Assembly: GCA_964017065.1 (NCBI GenBank) | Contig: OZ024787.1 | Location: 7,859,899 to 7,923,898, forward strand | Reading direction: 5' to 3' | Length of the DNA: 64,000 nucleotides | From: Haliclona indistincta | Lineage: Eukaryota > Porifera > Demospongiae > Haplosclerida > Chalinidae | Shown: one piece after another, positions 12,045 through 24,863 of the stretch | Numbering within the stretch: the first letter of the stretch is position 1 | Layout: each line of letters starts with the position of its first letter | The notes under the pieces: model-generated | Database searches by the model: none | What the model was told of the DNA's origin: nothing | The model's input: the letters and a program-made list of their open reading frames with translations, nothing else | Program-made: the position numbers and the translations under genes

Positions 12045-12140
12045 TTTACGTAAACTATACTAGGTTACCTCACCTAGGTCATAGGTAACCTCATAGGTAA
12101 CCTCACCTAGGTTATACTAGGTGAGGTTACCTATGATTGA
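12045..12140. repeat. 21-bp satellite block (short version)
   Basis: Units of AGGTCATAGGTAACCTCACCT are present in about two copies. They are bounded by the inverse orientation (TACTAGGTGAGGTTACCTATG), so the block can fold back. The duplicate at 60.8 kb has several more units. Confidence 0.7.
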
Positions 12141-12229
12141 ATACATTGTGAAATACTCAAAGTTTGTTTTGAGCAATCAGATAACAGAATTTTTAGAGAT
12201 GTAGTGATGATGATTTATCTCTAATAACT

Positions 12230-13170
12230 CTATATGTAGCTATAACATCTGTCAGTTGTGATATAATTTATGTCAACAATGTCTAATAAACCATGATACT
12301 AGCCTAACGATTATTATGAGTAAGTACCGCCTGTAGGTACTCCCCTCCATCCTGACCAGTCAAATAGTGGGTTATGGTTTGTCTTGTAGGCCAGACATTC
12401 TTGGGTTTTCACCACGGAACTTCTGGTTCACGAATCTATGGCAGGCTCAAGGGGCGTTTACAAGGGTGCTTTCAGTTGAGCCTCCCTAATAACGAGAGTT
12501 TTATTGTTTAATAATGCTTGCCATAATTATTTAGTAAGGCTTGTTAGCCATAGGAACGCTCGTGTTATTTTAGCTGTGTATACTTGTCTGGTATAGTGAA
12601 TTCTTCAAGCCTAGAGCTGTAGCCTTGTAAAATAAATATTTTGGGCGTGGTCAATAAATAACGGGTGTGGTTTATATGAATATGTAATTAAGCACCCTCC
12701 TACTCCAAATCCTGGAAACACGTACCACTGACTGGCTAGTAATGTGGGTGCAAGGGATGAAACAAAATATATCCACATGTGCATGGTGCTGCAATGCTAC
12801 CAGTATGCTACAAGTATTAGTTAAAGTAGTGTTGGAGTGGTGTATGAAAGATAAGCATGAGATCAAATCCAGAGCACTTTGTCAGTGGCTGCTGAACTGG
12901 CTTAATTGTAGGCTGTTGACTGAGAGCATGCATGAAGTCTTATACAGCTACTGATGTAGGATGCTTGGTTTACCACCCAGTCAATCGTGTTGTGTTACCA
13001 TTCTGTGTTACCTCCTTGTTGGTTTACATTGTGAGCCAGTGGCATTGTTAATCTAACATCCGTTCAATTTCGTTTTAATTTTCTTTTTGTATCCTTTTTC
13101 TCTTCAGCACATTTTTGGAGCATTTTGCATATTAATTTTATTTACATTTAATGTATAACTCAGAGCACAA
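12230..13170. repeat. Array 5' module: promoter-distal repeat plus solo M1 arm
   Basis: The block (ACCGCCTGTAGGTACTCC...GTAGTGGGTTATGG...GTGGGTGCAAGGGATG...GCATGAAGTCTTATAC) recurs upstream of several family genes, at 20.4, 37.8, 39.66, 44.4 and 62.0/63.5 kb. It ends in a single M1 arm (about 12954-13075: CAGTCAATCGTGTTGTG... CTCCTTGTTGGTTTACATTG). No gene is supported in this stretch. Confidence 0.6.
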
Positions 13171-16100
13171 ACCATTATGTTCAAAACACTCAATGAGACT
13201 AAGTATCAAACAGTAGCGGCTCTCTTGCTAACAGCACTGGAGAGGAAGACTCATGATCTTCATGAGGATGAGGAAACTCCAGTACAAACTGATGCTCTCC
13301 TCTGTGTGAACCATACACTATTGATGGTGGGGATCCTAAATAAGGTCTGTCCTCTTCACCATCTTCATCTGCAACCAACTGGGGCAATAATGCATACTCT
13401 GGTCTAGCATTATATCCTAGCGTTCTCTTGATCTTTTTGAGGTCAAAGCTCCGCCAGAGGTGTGTTGCTATGATAACAAGACAGACAACAATGGAGAGAC
13501 TAACAGAGAAGATGATTGCCATATTTGGATAATTTGTAGATCCAAGAGAAGCAGTAACCAATCTATATGTGCTATGAAGAAATATATTGACAAGAAAGAA
13601 TGTTTCAAGCGCTGTCAGATAAATTCTCTTATACACTCCTTTTGTGAACGACCAAAATGTGAGAATACCCACTACAATGGTAGTGATTATGGCAGCATTG
13701 ATGACAGCCAATCCTCCTGAAGTGAAGGAGAATGCCACAGTGAGAGTCAATCGCATCATCAGAGTCACTCCTGTCCAGAATCGATACTTGTCTTTGTAAG
13801 GTCCTCCATAAGCATCCAAAAGTGGCTTGAAATATGACACAGGATTCCACATGTGCTGTGGGATACACTTGTCACTGTATCTCTCTAGCAGAGGAGCACA
13901 CAACACTAAAACAGGATAAGCCAGTCCAATGATCAGGACACCACAGGAGAAGACTACCAGAATAAGGTGTTTACCACTGCCATACTCAATGTTCCCATCT
14001 ACACTCCACACTGTCAGTATACTGTCATTGCATGGCAGCCGAGACATGGAAAGAGCAATAGTGACTGTCATTAAGATTTTAGTGTAGGACATGAGAAACA
14101 GTGTAGCTAGTGCTGGGACAGCATGAGAGCCACACAACCTGCAAAGCCACACGGAGTAGCGACAACCCACAATAATACCACCCATGAGCAGGAACAGATA
14201 AGCAGGAAAAGCAAACTGTAGCCAAGTGTTCCAGTAGCCATCCAGTCCATTAAACAAACACACTTCAATACCAAGGTCAAGATTCAGCCATGAGATAAAC
14301 TGGCTTACTAATGGAACACTACCATTTTGGAAGAAGAAAGCTTCATTGATCTTCACCATATTCGCATAGAACAGTAGTCCATTGATAGTTCCAACAGAAA
14401 CACTCAAGTTGAGGAACATCAACACAGCCACTAACACCATGCCAGCGAGGGCCAACACTGGCAACAAGAAAAGGTACCAGTTTGAGCAGCTACCACAGTG
14501 GTTGGATCCCAGCATGATACTAAGGTGAGACTGGCATTGTCCACAGAGTATACCTGTTCTATTGGCCACACACTGACGATCAGGTGCCATGATGTCAAAG
14601 GAGACATTGGATCGATTGCAGTATTCAAATGGACAAATAGTAGTACCTGCTATGCAATGAGAGTTGTTATTGTAGCCAAACCAACTGTTGCCTAATCTCA
14701 AAAACTTAAAAGGCTTTGCAGACAACCGACATTGGACATTAATCAACAATGGGCTACATTGACACTGCCCTAAGATCTCAGTAAACCCAATTGGACACTC
14801 TAATATGTCCACTCCAATAGACACACCTAGTCCTTGTTCTACATGCTTCAATCTGATATCAACCAGTGCTGTTGTTGAGGATGTGTTCTGTAGGAGAATG
14901 TGGAGTTGGAAACAGTTGGTAGTCTGGGTTTGTCCATAGTATCGAACTATTGTGGCATGTTGAGCACTGACCTGTACATCACCAGGACTTGTACCACCAT
15001 AGTATCCTACTGTGGCTATTGATGTGTTGATCTCTAGTCCTGGATATGTTTGTATGAGATGGGTCCTATCAGAGCAGTTTGGTGAGTTAGTGGTGGTGTT
15101 ACAGAAGCAGACCATGGTGGGATCAGATGACATGGAGGATAGTCTGTCAGTGTTGCTGAAATGAAGATGTTTCTTGAGAGGAGTTTCCAAGTACCATGAG
15201 GTTTCGTTAGGACGTCCTATATGTTTTACATGTGATACATGATGTATGCCATCATCATTATCACAACCCATCAGTATAGCACCATACATATCACTCCCTC
15301 CTTTATGTGCTCTGTTTCCTGAGAAGATCACCGAACTAGAATTTTTATCAAATTGAAATGTACATATCGATGGTAAATGTATTTGTGAAGTGAAGATATT
15401 TGGTTGCTTTACTATTATTGCTCCACCATGTTTATTATCAGCAGTGTTGTTGTACAACATCAATATACCATTGACCACAATTTGAGCTTTATTTTCCATT
15501 TTAATACCGGCTCCCTCTGTGTCTCTGTTGTTTTGTATGACATTGTTACCATTGAAGTGTACCAATTGTTCGTTGTTACTTATAGTGATTCCAGTCATGT
15601 TGTTGTGTGATACAGTAGAGTCAGTGATAGAGATGACATGGTAATATTTACTGTCATTATTTATTACAATGACTGAATAATCTCCTGTGTTCTTTGAGAA
15701 TGTACAGTTTGTGATGGAAATTTCGGTATTTTTTTGCATATAAGATAGCCTTTTCACAGTCACTTCTCTCAAACTGGCAATTAGTGATATCTACAGGAGA
15801 AGCTTGAAATCCACTTTTTGCAATATAAAATCCTTTGTCGTATTGTTTGCATAGTCTCACTTTAGTATCCATGAAGTATATAGCAGGATAACGACCAGTG
15901 ATCACCACTCCATTTCTTGAAGATGTTTCCGTATGCATAATACTTGATTTGATGAAATAAAATTTTGAAATTGATCTGAATGAAGTTTTGCTCTGATAGT
16001 ATATCTCACTAGCATAACCATTATCATTTTCCGCTAAGTGTGTGTTTTCAACTTTGACGCTTGATTCAGTCCAAGCATCAATGTACATTCCGCCACCCAG

Positions 16101-16750
16101 AACAGCAGCATATCCATGAGAGATGAGGCAGTTGCCGATATTAATCATCACTTTGCTTGGACCAAATAATCGTATTCCTAAATTGCCTCCATAGTCTGCT
16201 CTGTTTTGTGATAGTATTAAATTGCTCAGGATCACTGTTGCTAAATCAAATCTAGATACGGTCTCCAAATATACTCCTCCTCCATACGTATTGTCGTTTT
16301 CATAGGCAGTACTACCACCACACTTAGTAATGTTGGAGTACGATAGCTCTAGTGTGTAGTTTGTGTTGCTGTACTGCTGTGTATTATAATAAATACCTAC
16401 TCCACTATAACTTATTGACGACTCATTATGATAGTAGGAGCAGTTGGTGATTATGACATTGTCACTGTTGCGAACAAGTAGTCCAAATCCTGTCATGTGT
16501 TGTATTGAATTCTTGAGAAAGAGTAAACTTTGAACACTATCAAATTGAAACACTGCAGCACGAACTCCTCCACAATTGACTACTGTAAGACCTTCGACAG
16601 TGATATTATGAGAGGTACTAAAGTAGAATCCTCCTCTCCCTCTGGTGCAGTTGATAATGACAGTAGACTGCATCAAAGTCTCCTCAGCTCCTGCTACCGC
16701 CCATTGGCCTTGTCCCTTGAGAGTTAGGTTGTGTACATGACTGATATATA

Positions 16751-17402
16751 AAAAGCTTTAATAAAAAAATGAAAAGTGTAGGGATGACTCTTAAAAAAGG
16801 AAAGGAACAAGATGGGATGAGGCTTGCAAAAGTAAAGGAACAAGATGGAATAATGCTAAGCTTGCAAATGTAAAAGTCCCAAGTATCCCTACATCAGCGG
16901 CTTGCTGCGATAACGTGCAACTGACAAATGCGGAATCCTCCTTCTATACCTTTACAACCGAACCGTCGATTACTTCATCGGACTGCGTCCTCCAAACACA
17001 GCTACCTGCAGCATATTTACAACTGCCAACTACTTCATCGGACTGCATCTTCCTAAACACAGATACCTCTAGTTATTTACAACCGTCAATTACTTCATCG
17101 GACTGCGTCCTCCAAAACACAGATACCTCTAGTTATTTACAACTGTCAACTACTTCATCGGACTGCATCCTTCTAAACACATATACCTCTAGTTATTTAC
17201 AACCGTCAATTACTCCATAGGACTGCGTCCTCCTTCAAGCCGCTGATGTAGGGATACTTGGGACTTTTACATTTGCAAGCTTAGCATTATTCCATCTTGT
17301 TCCTTTACTTTTGCAAGCCTCATCCCATCTTGTTCCTTTCCTTTTTTAAGAGTCATCCCTACACTTTTCAGTTTTTTTTATTAAAGCTTTTTTACTTTAC
17401 TT
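16751..17402. repeat. Long inverted repeat (MITE-like) within X1
   Basis: Arms of about 155 bp (16751-16908 and 17236-17402) are almost exact complements. They contain AAGTCCCAAGTATCCCTACA and AGTGTAGGGATGACTCTT. The loop of about 330 bp is built of tandem 60-bp units. The same structure occurs at 44845-45497. Confidence 0.8.
16964..17230 (+). repeat. 60-bp tandem repeat in the loop of the X1 inverted repeat
   Basis: There are about four and a half units, each starting TACTTCATCGGACTGCGTCC. The period is a multiple of three, so the plus strand reads as an open 20-residue repeat (TSSDCVLQNTDTSSYLQ). Similar units occur at 45066-45325, one of them a base shorter, so coding is doubtful. Confidence 0.75.
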
Positions 17403-18260
17403 GTTCCTGTTACTTTTTTGATCACTATCAGTTTGAACTTATTAGTTGTATTCTATGTTAGATGTTATTTCATTTTAACAACTCTGTGAGCAGCAGTTAC
17501 TAGTCTAGCAGATGTGAACGTGCAAAGGGTCTTGAGAGTAAGGAGTGTGGTTTAAAATAATGCCAATCATTCAATGAAAGGTTTAAAATAGTAAAGAGGT
17601 TAAGGACGCAGACAGCAAAATATCAAGTCCAGGTATGATTTGACAACATGATACTTGTTAGTACAGTAAATGGATGAAGGAAGAGACTATAATACTGCTG
17701 ACAATTCAGTCATGATGCTGCAAGCCTAAAAGTAGGAGCACACCTAGTAGAACCTTGTTGATGTCAATATCACACTCACAGAGGCTTCTAGTCCTTATGC
17801 TGGTGGTGTAGGAACCTTACTGTGCGTAGAATCTTGCTGCCGGTAAGCTCAGGCTAGACCCCAAGGCTTGTTCACGTCTGGGTATGTCAGTTTTAACCCG
17901 CCATCTGAAGCTTTAACGAACAGATCAGTGTTACTTAGGGTATAGTACTGCTCTAGACAAATTTCATACCTCTGGCTTGCGCGCTGAAGCGTCCAGAGCA
18001 GAGACAAAACGCAGTATCGATCGAGATAGCTGCAAAACTGATGTGGGCGGAGTTAATGATACGAGCGCAAGAGGGTTAATTATTTAATGGCGTCTTCAGT
18101 CCAAAACGGCCCAAAAACCATGTTTTTAAAGGATTACTCGCTTCTGGTAGTGTTTAATGCCAATCTAAGATGTAAGTGCACTATTACAGATATATACACG
18201 TACAATTGTGCAGGTTTGGTAGTGATTCGTTCACTCAGGACAGTGCTAGGCTTGTTCAAA

Positions 18261-19186
<926 letters not shown>

Positions 19187-19810
19187 GATGAACAATTCGC
19201 GTGGGCGGCGATTTTAGTTTACCACTTTAGAAACGTCTGTCCGCTTCGCCAATGGTATTTCCATGCTCAGAACAATCGTCTGATCAATCCTAGATGTCTG
19301 GAATCTCGAGAAACGGTAAAACAGCGAAGATCTGCAACGGCTCCCTGAGAGTCGCCATCTTGATTTTCGTCGTCAAGCAAGCAGTCCCGGCGACTTTCAC
19401 AAACTTCCTACGAGCGCTTACACTTCAGATTCACTTAGAGATAGTTAGAATGCAGTAGAAATGTATAACAATAGAGATATGTGCGAAAACTCATTTTCAC
19501 ACATGAGTAGCCGCCATCTTAGTTCGAGGTCATCCCTACATATCATTGCCGATCGGCAATGATAATATGACTTTCTCTGTCAAAGGTGTGTTCTCCTTCC
19601 AAGAAAACGAGAGCAGTGTCTGAAGTGAAGTAGTTGTCAAGTTTTGAGATGTAGTAGGAGAGGTTGTGGCATATCTGGTGTGGAGGACATGACTGCTCAT
19701 GACTAGCTGCATCATCAGCTGTGACATAGTAGACATCAGTGGTTGTGAAGGCAGTGAGAGGTACAGCCAACAACAGCAGCAACACTAGTAACACAGCCAT
19801 CAACTGGATC

Positions 19811-20055
19811 CATGACTTACTTGAGCATTATAATTTACCTACTTTGGAAAATCGTCGTCTATATCTGTCTTTGTGCACTTTCTTTAAAATCGTACACAAA
19901 CTTAGTTATTTTCCCGCTTCCCTTATACCATCTCATTTTTCTTTCTCTCGTGCTCTCCGTTCTTCTAATCCTCATAATTTCTTTATTCCTTTCTCTCGTA
20001 CTTATCAGTCTGCCAACTCTTTCATGTTTCGTTCTATTAAATTAAATTATCTAGT
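19811..20055 (+). mobile_element. Internal fragment of a non-LTR retrotransposon in the 5' leader of copy C
   Basis: About 240 bp are nearly identical to 38612-38845, part of a reverse-transcriptase C-terminal region (DLLEHYNLPTLENRRLYLSL ... FMFRSIKL). The fragment lacks both the element's 5' and 3' ends. It sits between the ATG (19800) and the TATA box (20094-20100) of copy C: the normal leader sequence is present on both sides, ACTGGATC before and TTGCAACAC after. It lengthens the leader from about 52 to about 295 bp. Confidence 0.85.
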
Positions 20056-20093
20056 TGCAACACGTATTGTATTAGCAGTCTCACTTGAGAGCT

Positions 20094-20100
20094 CTTTATA
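20094..20100 (-). promoter_or_regulatory. TATA box of copy C, displaced by an insertion
   Basis: TATAAAG on the minus strand, within the same GAGAGCTCTTTATAAGC context as copies A and F. It is now about 295 bp from the ATG because of the retrotransposon fragment. Confidence 0.55.
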
Positions 20101-20129
20101 AGCAATAAGTATTATTAATATTGAAACAG

Positions 20130-20945
20130 TACTGCATTCAGTATCCTGTTATGTTGCAAATCTCTAGACATGCATGTCCAAGTTTGACTTATCTCTAATA
20201 ACTCAATTAGTCCTTTTACAGACATGCATGTGTAACTAGCTACAAGTTTGATTATCTCTAATAACTCCTTTTACATCATTATAATTATATGCATGGTTTT
20301 TCTATATGGTCAGTGGTGTTATGACAACAAAGTCTAATTAAACCATACTTGCCTATCCTTCAGGATTATTATGACAAAATACCGCCTGTAGGTACTCCAC
20401 TCCATCCTCACCAGTCAAGTAGTGGGTTATGGTTTGTCTTGTGGGTTAGACTTTCTTGGGTTTCCACCCTGAAAAGTCTGGTTCACGAAACTATGGCAGG
20501 CTGGTCATGATAATGGTAATGTGGGTGCAAGGGTTAAAACAAAATAGATCCACATGTGGTGCTGGAATGCTACCAGTATGCTACATAAGTATTAGTTAAA
20601 GTACTGTTGGAGGGGTGTATGAAAGATAAAGCATGAGATCAAATCCAGAGTGCTTTGTCAGTGGCTGCTGAACTGGCTTAGTTGTAATCTATTGACTGAG
20701 AGCATGTATGAAGTCTTATACATGCAGCTACTGATGTAGGGATGCATGGTCTATCACCCAGTCAATCGTGTTGTGTTACCATTCTGTGTTACCTCCTTGT
20801 TGGTTTACATTGTGAGCCAGTGGCAGATTTTCATTGCTAATCAATCATCCCCACATCCGTTCAATTTTGTTTTAATTTTCTTTTCATATTCTTTTTGTCT
20901 TCAGCTAATCTTTGGAGCATTTTGCATATTCATTTATATTTAATG
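20130..20945. repeat. 5' module of copy C with solo M1 arm
   Basis: This is the same order of blocks as at 12230-13170 and 44187-44840: TCTCTAGACATGCATG, ACCGCCTGTAGGTACTCC, GTGGGTGCAAGGG, then an M1 arm at about 20734-20850. No gene is supported. The sequence from 20951 to 21340 has no recognisable feature. Confidence 0.55.
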
Positions 20946-21340
20946 TAACACTTTTTAAGTCCAACACTCTAGCCTGGGATCCACACAATCATTGTCTTGA
21001 TTTACAGAGGTCTCATAATTTTCAGAAGTTGGTAAATTGAAGTACTAATAAACTGGATTAAAGCTGAACAAAAAGGTCCTTGAGATTGAAATATAATAGA
21101 AAGGCACCATACATTCGTTAAAAATTGCATTTAATGTGTTTATAAGGCACAATAGCACAATGAGTTTTAGTCAATAAGTGCTTCACTGCAATTGTCAAAC
21201 GGTTGACAGAATGCAATGTTCAGATCACATGTTACATTGTGTAAACAAGTTGAGGAAGAGCAAACCATAATTATTATAATTATTCAAAACATTATCAAAT
21301 AGAAGTTGTCAGTAATTATTATTGTCAATATTAATTATTA

Positions 21341-22140
21341 TGCCTCGGTGGGCGGAGCCACGAGGCATACAGTAGTTCGTTTGTGTATGTATGTATGTAT
21401 GTGTCTGTCTGTCGGCAGGATTTCTCGTCGCTCGCTGAAAACTAAGCGCTGAAACGTGCAACACAAGCTAAAGTCGATATTTGCTTGAAAATGAATTGTA
21501 AGGATTTTGGTTATAAAGCTCTGTTCGTGAGTTATAGCGTGATTGCTTACCTCGCGATCGCCGGCTGGCGATCTAGTTGCTGATGTAACGACAAAATTGT
21601 CTAATGCTGGCTGCCTTACAGCTAGTGAGTTCGCCTTTACTTCAGAACAGCACGGCAGACTTGTATATGAAGCTGCGTTCTAGAGTTAAGGCGTATAGCT
21701 TTGCTTACCTCGCGATCGATGGCCGTTGCTGGCGATCTGGAGTTCTCCGTAGACAGAACTATCCACAGTTGACTGCCTAGAAGCTGATAGGTTACATCGT
21801 ATGTCTAAAGAAATTGTGTAAGCAAGCTATCTCGCTCGTTGTACGTGCTGTTGCCCTGAACAATATAGACACGCCCAGTTGAATTAGTGGTCAGCACTGA
21901 TTGGCTTCTGATTGCATAACTATTATACTGCATTGTGATTGCTGTACAGAAAGGTACAACAGCTGCAGTTTGTTGCTGTGTATGTGAAATTGTTGCATTC
22001 CACCGACGCATCTGCACCTTTGGTTTACTGTCGGTTGTCCCTGTGCTCCACCGAGGCATCAGCACCTTTGGTGCCTAGTTATTTCATCAAACTGTCACAT
22101 TATTTCAGTGTCACACAAGCACATGTAGTCACTACTGTCT
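21341..22140. repeat. Repeat-like insertion with a hairpin head and GTAT run
   Basis: It begins with a fold-back (TATGCCTCG ... CGAGGCATA around GTGGGCGGAGCCA, 21341-21371), then a GTAT/GTCT microsatellite (21385-21414). It contains two similar sub-blocks with GCTTACCTCGCGATCG (near 21545 and 21700) and two with TCCACCGA(C/G)GCATC (near 21998 and 22049). No coding capacity is convincing. It looks like a non-autonomous repeat adjoining the 3' flank of copy H. Confidence 0.4.
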
Positions 22141-22554
22141 ATAAATGGTACTTAATGAGATTAAGTATCAAACAGTAGCGGCTCTCTTGCTAACAGCACT
22201 GGAGAGGAAGACTCAAGGTATTCATGAGGATGAGTAAACTCCAGTACAAACTGATGCTCTCCTCTATGTGAGCCATACACTATTGATGGTGGGGATCCTA
22301 AACGGGAAATGTCCTCTTAATTCATTTTCATCTGCAACCAACTGAGGCAATTGCATGTACTATCGTCAATCATTAAACCCTAATCTTCTCTTGATCTTTT
22401 TGAGGTCAAAGCTCCACCAGAGGTGTACTGCTATGATAACAAGACAGACAACAAAGGAGAGACTAGAAGAGATGATGATTGCCGTCACAGCAGTATCGGT
22501 CCACTTACGCGGTACCGTGCTATCGATTTTTAGTTCCAGCGTCATCATATGGAC

Positions 22555-22675
22555 TTGTCATCCGCCTCCTCGCACAGGCCGGAAATACCTCCTCGCACAG
22601 GCCGGAAATAGCCAGTACTTGTCATCCGCCCACCTCCTCGCACAGGCCGGAAATCTCAATCACAGGCCGGAAGCT
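22555..22675. repeat. CACAGGCCGGAAATA minisatellite
   Basis: Four copies of the core CACAGGCCGGAA occur, three of them inside CCTCCTCGCACAGGCCGGAA, at irregular spacing. Confidence 0.75.
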
Positions 22676-23508
22676 TCTATAAAGCTCCACCAAAGATAGC
22701 ACTATCTGTAGATTGCTTGGAAGCTAGCTGATGCTCCTTGCTCCTGATGCTGGCGCTGCTGTTTAGCCGTCTTCACGTGTAAGTTATTGTACGTGACGTC
22801 GTACAATAAACCGCGTAATCAATTATACGCCCGCCCAATGTTCCCGTGAAGCCGTCTTTTACTCGTCAAATACACCGTCGAATGCATTGTACTATCATTA
22901 TACGCTAGGCTACACGAGTGCTTTCTGCGAATGTTTTTTAGTTAGAACATCAGAATCTATTATTTTAGATGTAACAAACTTAAAAAAAGCTAGTCAAATG
23001 AAGAGTCACTGTCTGTGCTGAAGTCTTCGAGTACTTGGGATGCAGTTTTACGTTGATCTAATAATAAAAAATCAGAATAATTATTACAAAATAAGTTATT
23101 AACTCACCCGATGTGTTTCTGTTAACAGGTGCTAAAAGAAGCATGATAACTATTAAGTGAGAGAATAGCTGAATATCGTACCTAGAATAATTGGATCCAG
23201 TACTACACGTCTAAATGACTGAGGTGTTGTCGATTCTATTAAAAAATAATCGAGAAAATTAATCTCAATAGTAATTTACCTGATGGAGATGATCTGTTAG
23301 GTACACCACGTACAGGAGTCACATTAATAGATGAGGTGGATGAGGCTGCATAAAACATAATGGGTTGACTATAGAAACAATAATACTACCTTGTTTGTCC
23401 GTAGATGACGGAGAGGCGTCAATAGGAGGACTAGTCGTAGAAATAAAATGTAGAATTTTAAGAACGTGCTATTAATTACTTTTTTTCACTGCCCAAGAGG
23501 GAGGATTT

Positions 23509-23540
23509 AGTGGAGGCTTGCTGTAAAGCAAGCCTCCACT
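23509..23540. repeat. Hairpin within exon 8 of gene W
   Basis: Two perfect 14-bp arms (AGTGGAGGCTTGCT and AGCAAGCCTCCACT) flank the loop GTAA. The hairpin lies in coding sequence (GGLLYSKPPL). Confidence 0.85.
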
Positions 23541-24001
23541 TTCCCGTCGATAGCCTCTGAAGGTTGTTTTGCCTTGAGCTGTCTTTTTGATCCTTTTGTC
23601 CGTTTTAGCTATTAGTTTGTTGAGATCTAAATTGGTCTATGACTATAATTTTAGTGAAGGAATACTTGGCTTACCATCAGAACGCCAGATCGGTGTGTGC
23701 TTTTTTATGAACACATCACCATCCTCTCAACAGTGCTCTCTTTGGACATGTACTCAGGTCCCAACTCATCCCAATATTTGAGTTCTGCGGTCTTTGCATG
23801 CTTCTTACGTCGATCTAATAGCTTTAAACTTGTGTAATAAAATGATAGCACTATATAATAATTTTTGTACCTGTTTTTGAAATGCACGCTTCTTACTCTT
23901 CGACCTTTGCTGCTCAACAATTGGCTTTCTTCTTGGATCTGAATCTATCACAATCCTTCTTCTAGATTCGTAGTAGCGATACACAGCTCCTAAATAATTT
24001 A

Positions 24002-24863
24002 ATAAGCCTTTCCCAATAACGGGCTAAGGAATGTAATTAAGCGTTAATGAAGCGTTAATTCACTTCCGGAGTCCCATTTAGCTCCGCCCAGCGGCTGTAA
24101 TGTATGGGAGTGATTGAGAAAATAACCTAAAATAGGCGAACTTTAGACTGCGCGTGCTCTTACACCTTTCAGGCACAAGTTTTAAAACTCCGCTAGTGTA
24201 ATTGGCAGTACTTTGGCTATTCTTTACTATTAATTTCACACGCGATCTACGTTGACAACCAGCGCTGCAGGGTACATAGATGCATGCTGTAGCGTTCACT
24301 CATTTTTGTTTTACTTCACTAACGACAATGACTGCCGGCGCTGCACACTACTGCACTTCTGCTTAACGTTGTAGCAAGCTGTACTAGTGTTCTTCCCGCT
24401 GTAAACAACCGTTGTTCGTGACTACCAACACGCCACGCTACCGTACGCGGTAGCAAGCTTATCCTCGTCTTTGCCTTCGTTATACCGTTGCTTACCGGCG
24501 CTAAACACTCTACACCGACAAAGCGGAACTGCTCGCATATGGTTGGCGCTTCCACAAACCTGTGCTTCTTTCAGTAACGTGTTCCTTCCAGTTATACAGC
24601 TATTTCTGGCATCGCTGTTTTGCCGTTCAACCAAGCACGATCGTGCTGATTTTAGTTCGTATTAATAGCCAGGCTTGTGCACTCGAAGTTACCCGATTTT
24701 AGCAAGAATAATCAAAACCCAGCTCGAGTACGGTAAGCTCAAAGTTCGACCATTTTCTCAATCACTCCCATACATTACAGCCGCTAGTGGAGTTGCTTTG
24801 GGACTCCGGAAGTGACGTCACGTTTAATTAACGCTACCAATTAATTTCATGGGAAAGGCTTAT
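24002..24863. mobile_element. 862-bp TIR element nested in an intron of gene W
   Basis: The ends are ATAAGCCTTTCCCA and its complement, flanked by TA on both sides (24000-24001 and 24864-24865). Sub-terminal inverted blocks include ACTTCCGGAGTCCC and GTATGGGAGTGATTGAGAAA. A TA target duplication suggests a Tc1/mariner-like mechanism. No transposase is encoded. Removing it leaves an intron of about 52 bp, like its neighbours. Confidence 0.8.
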
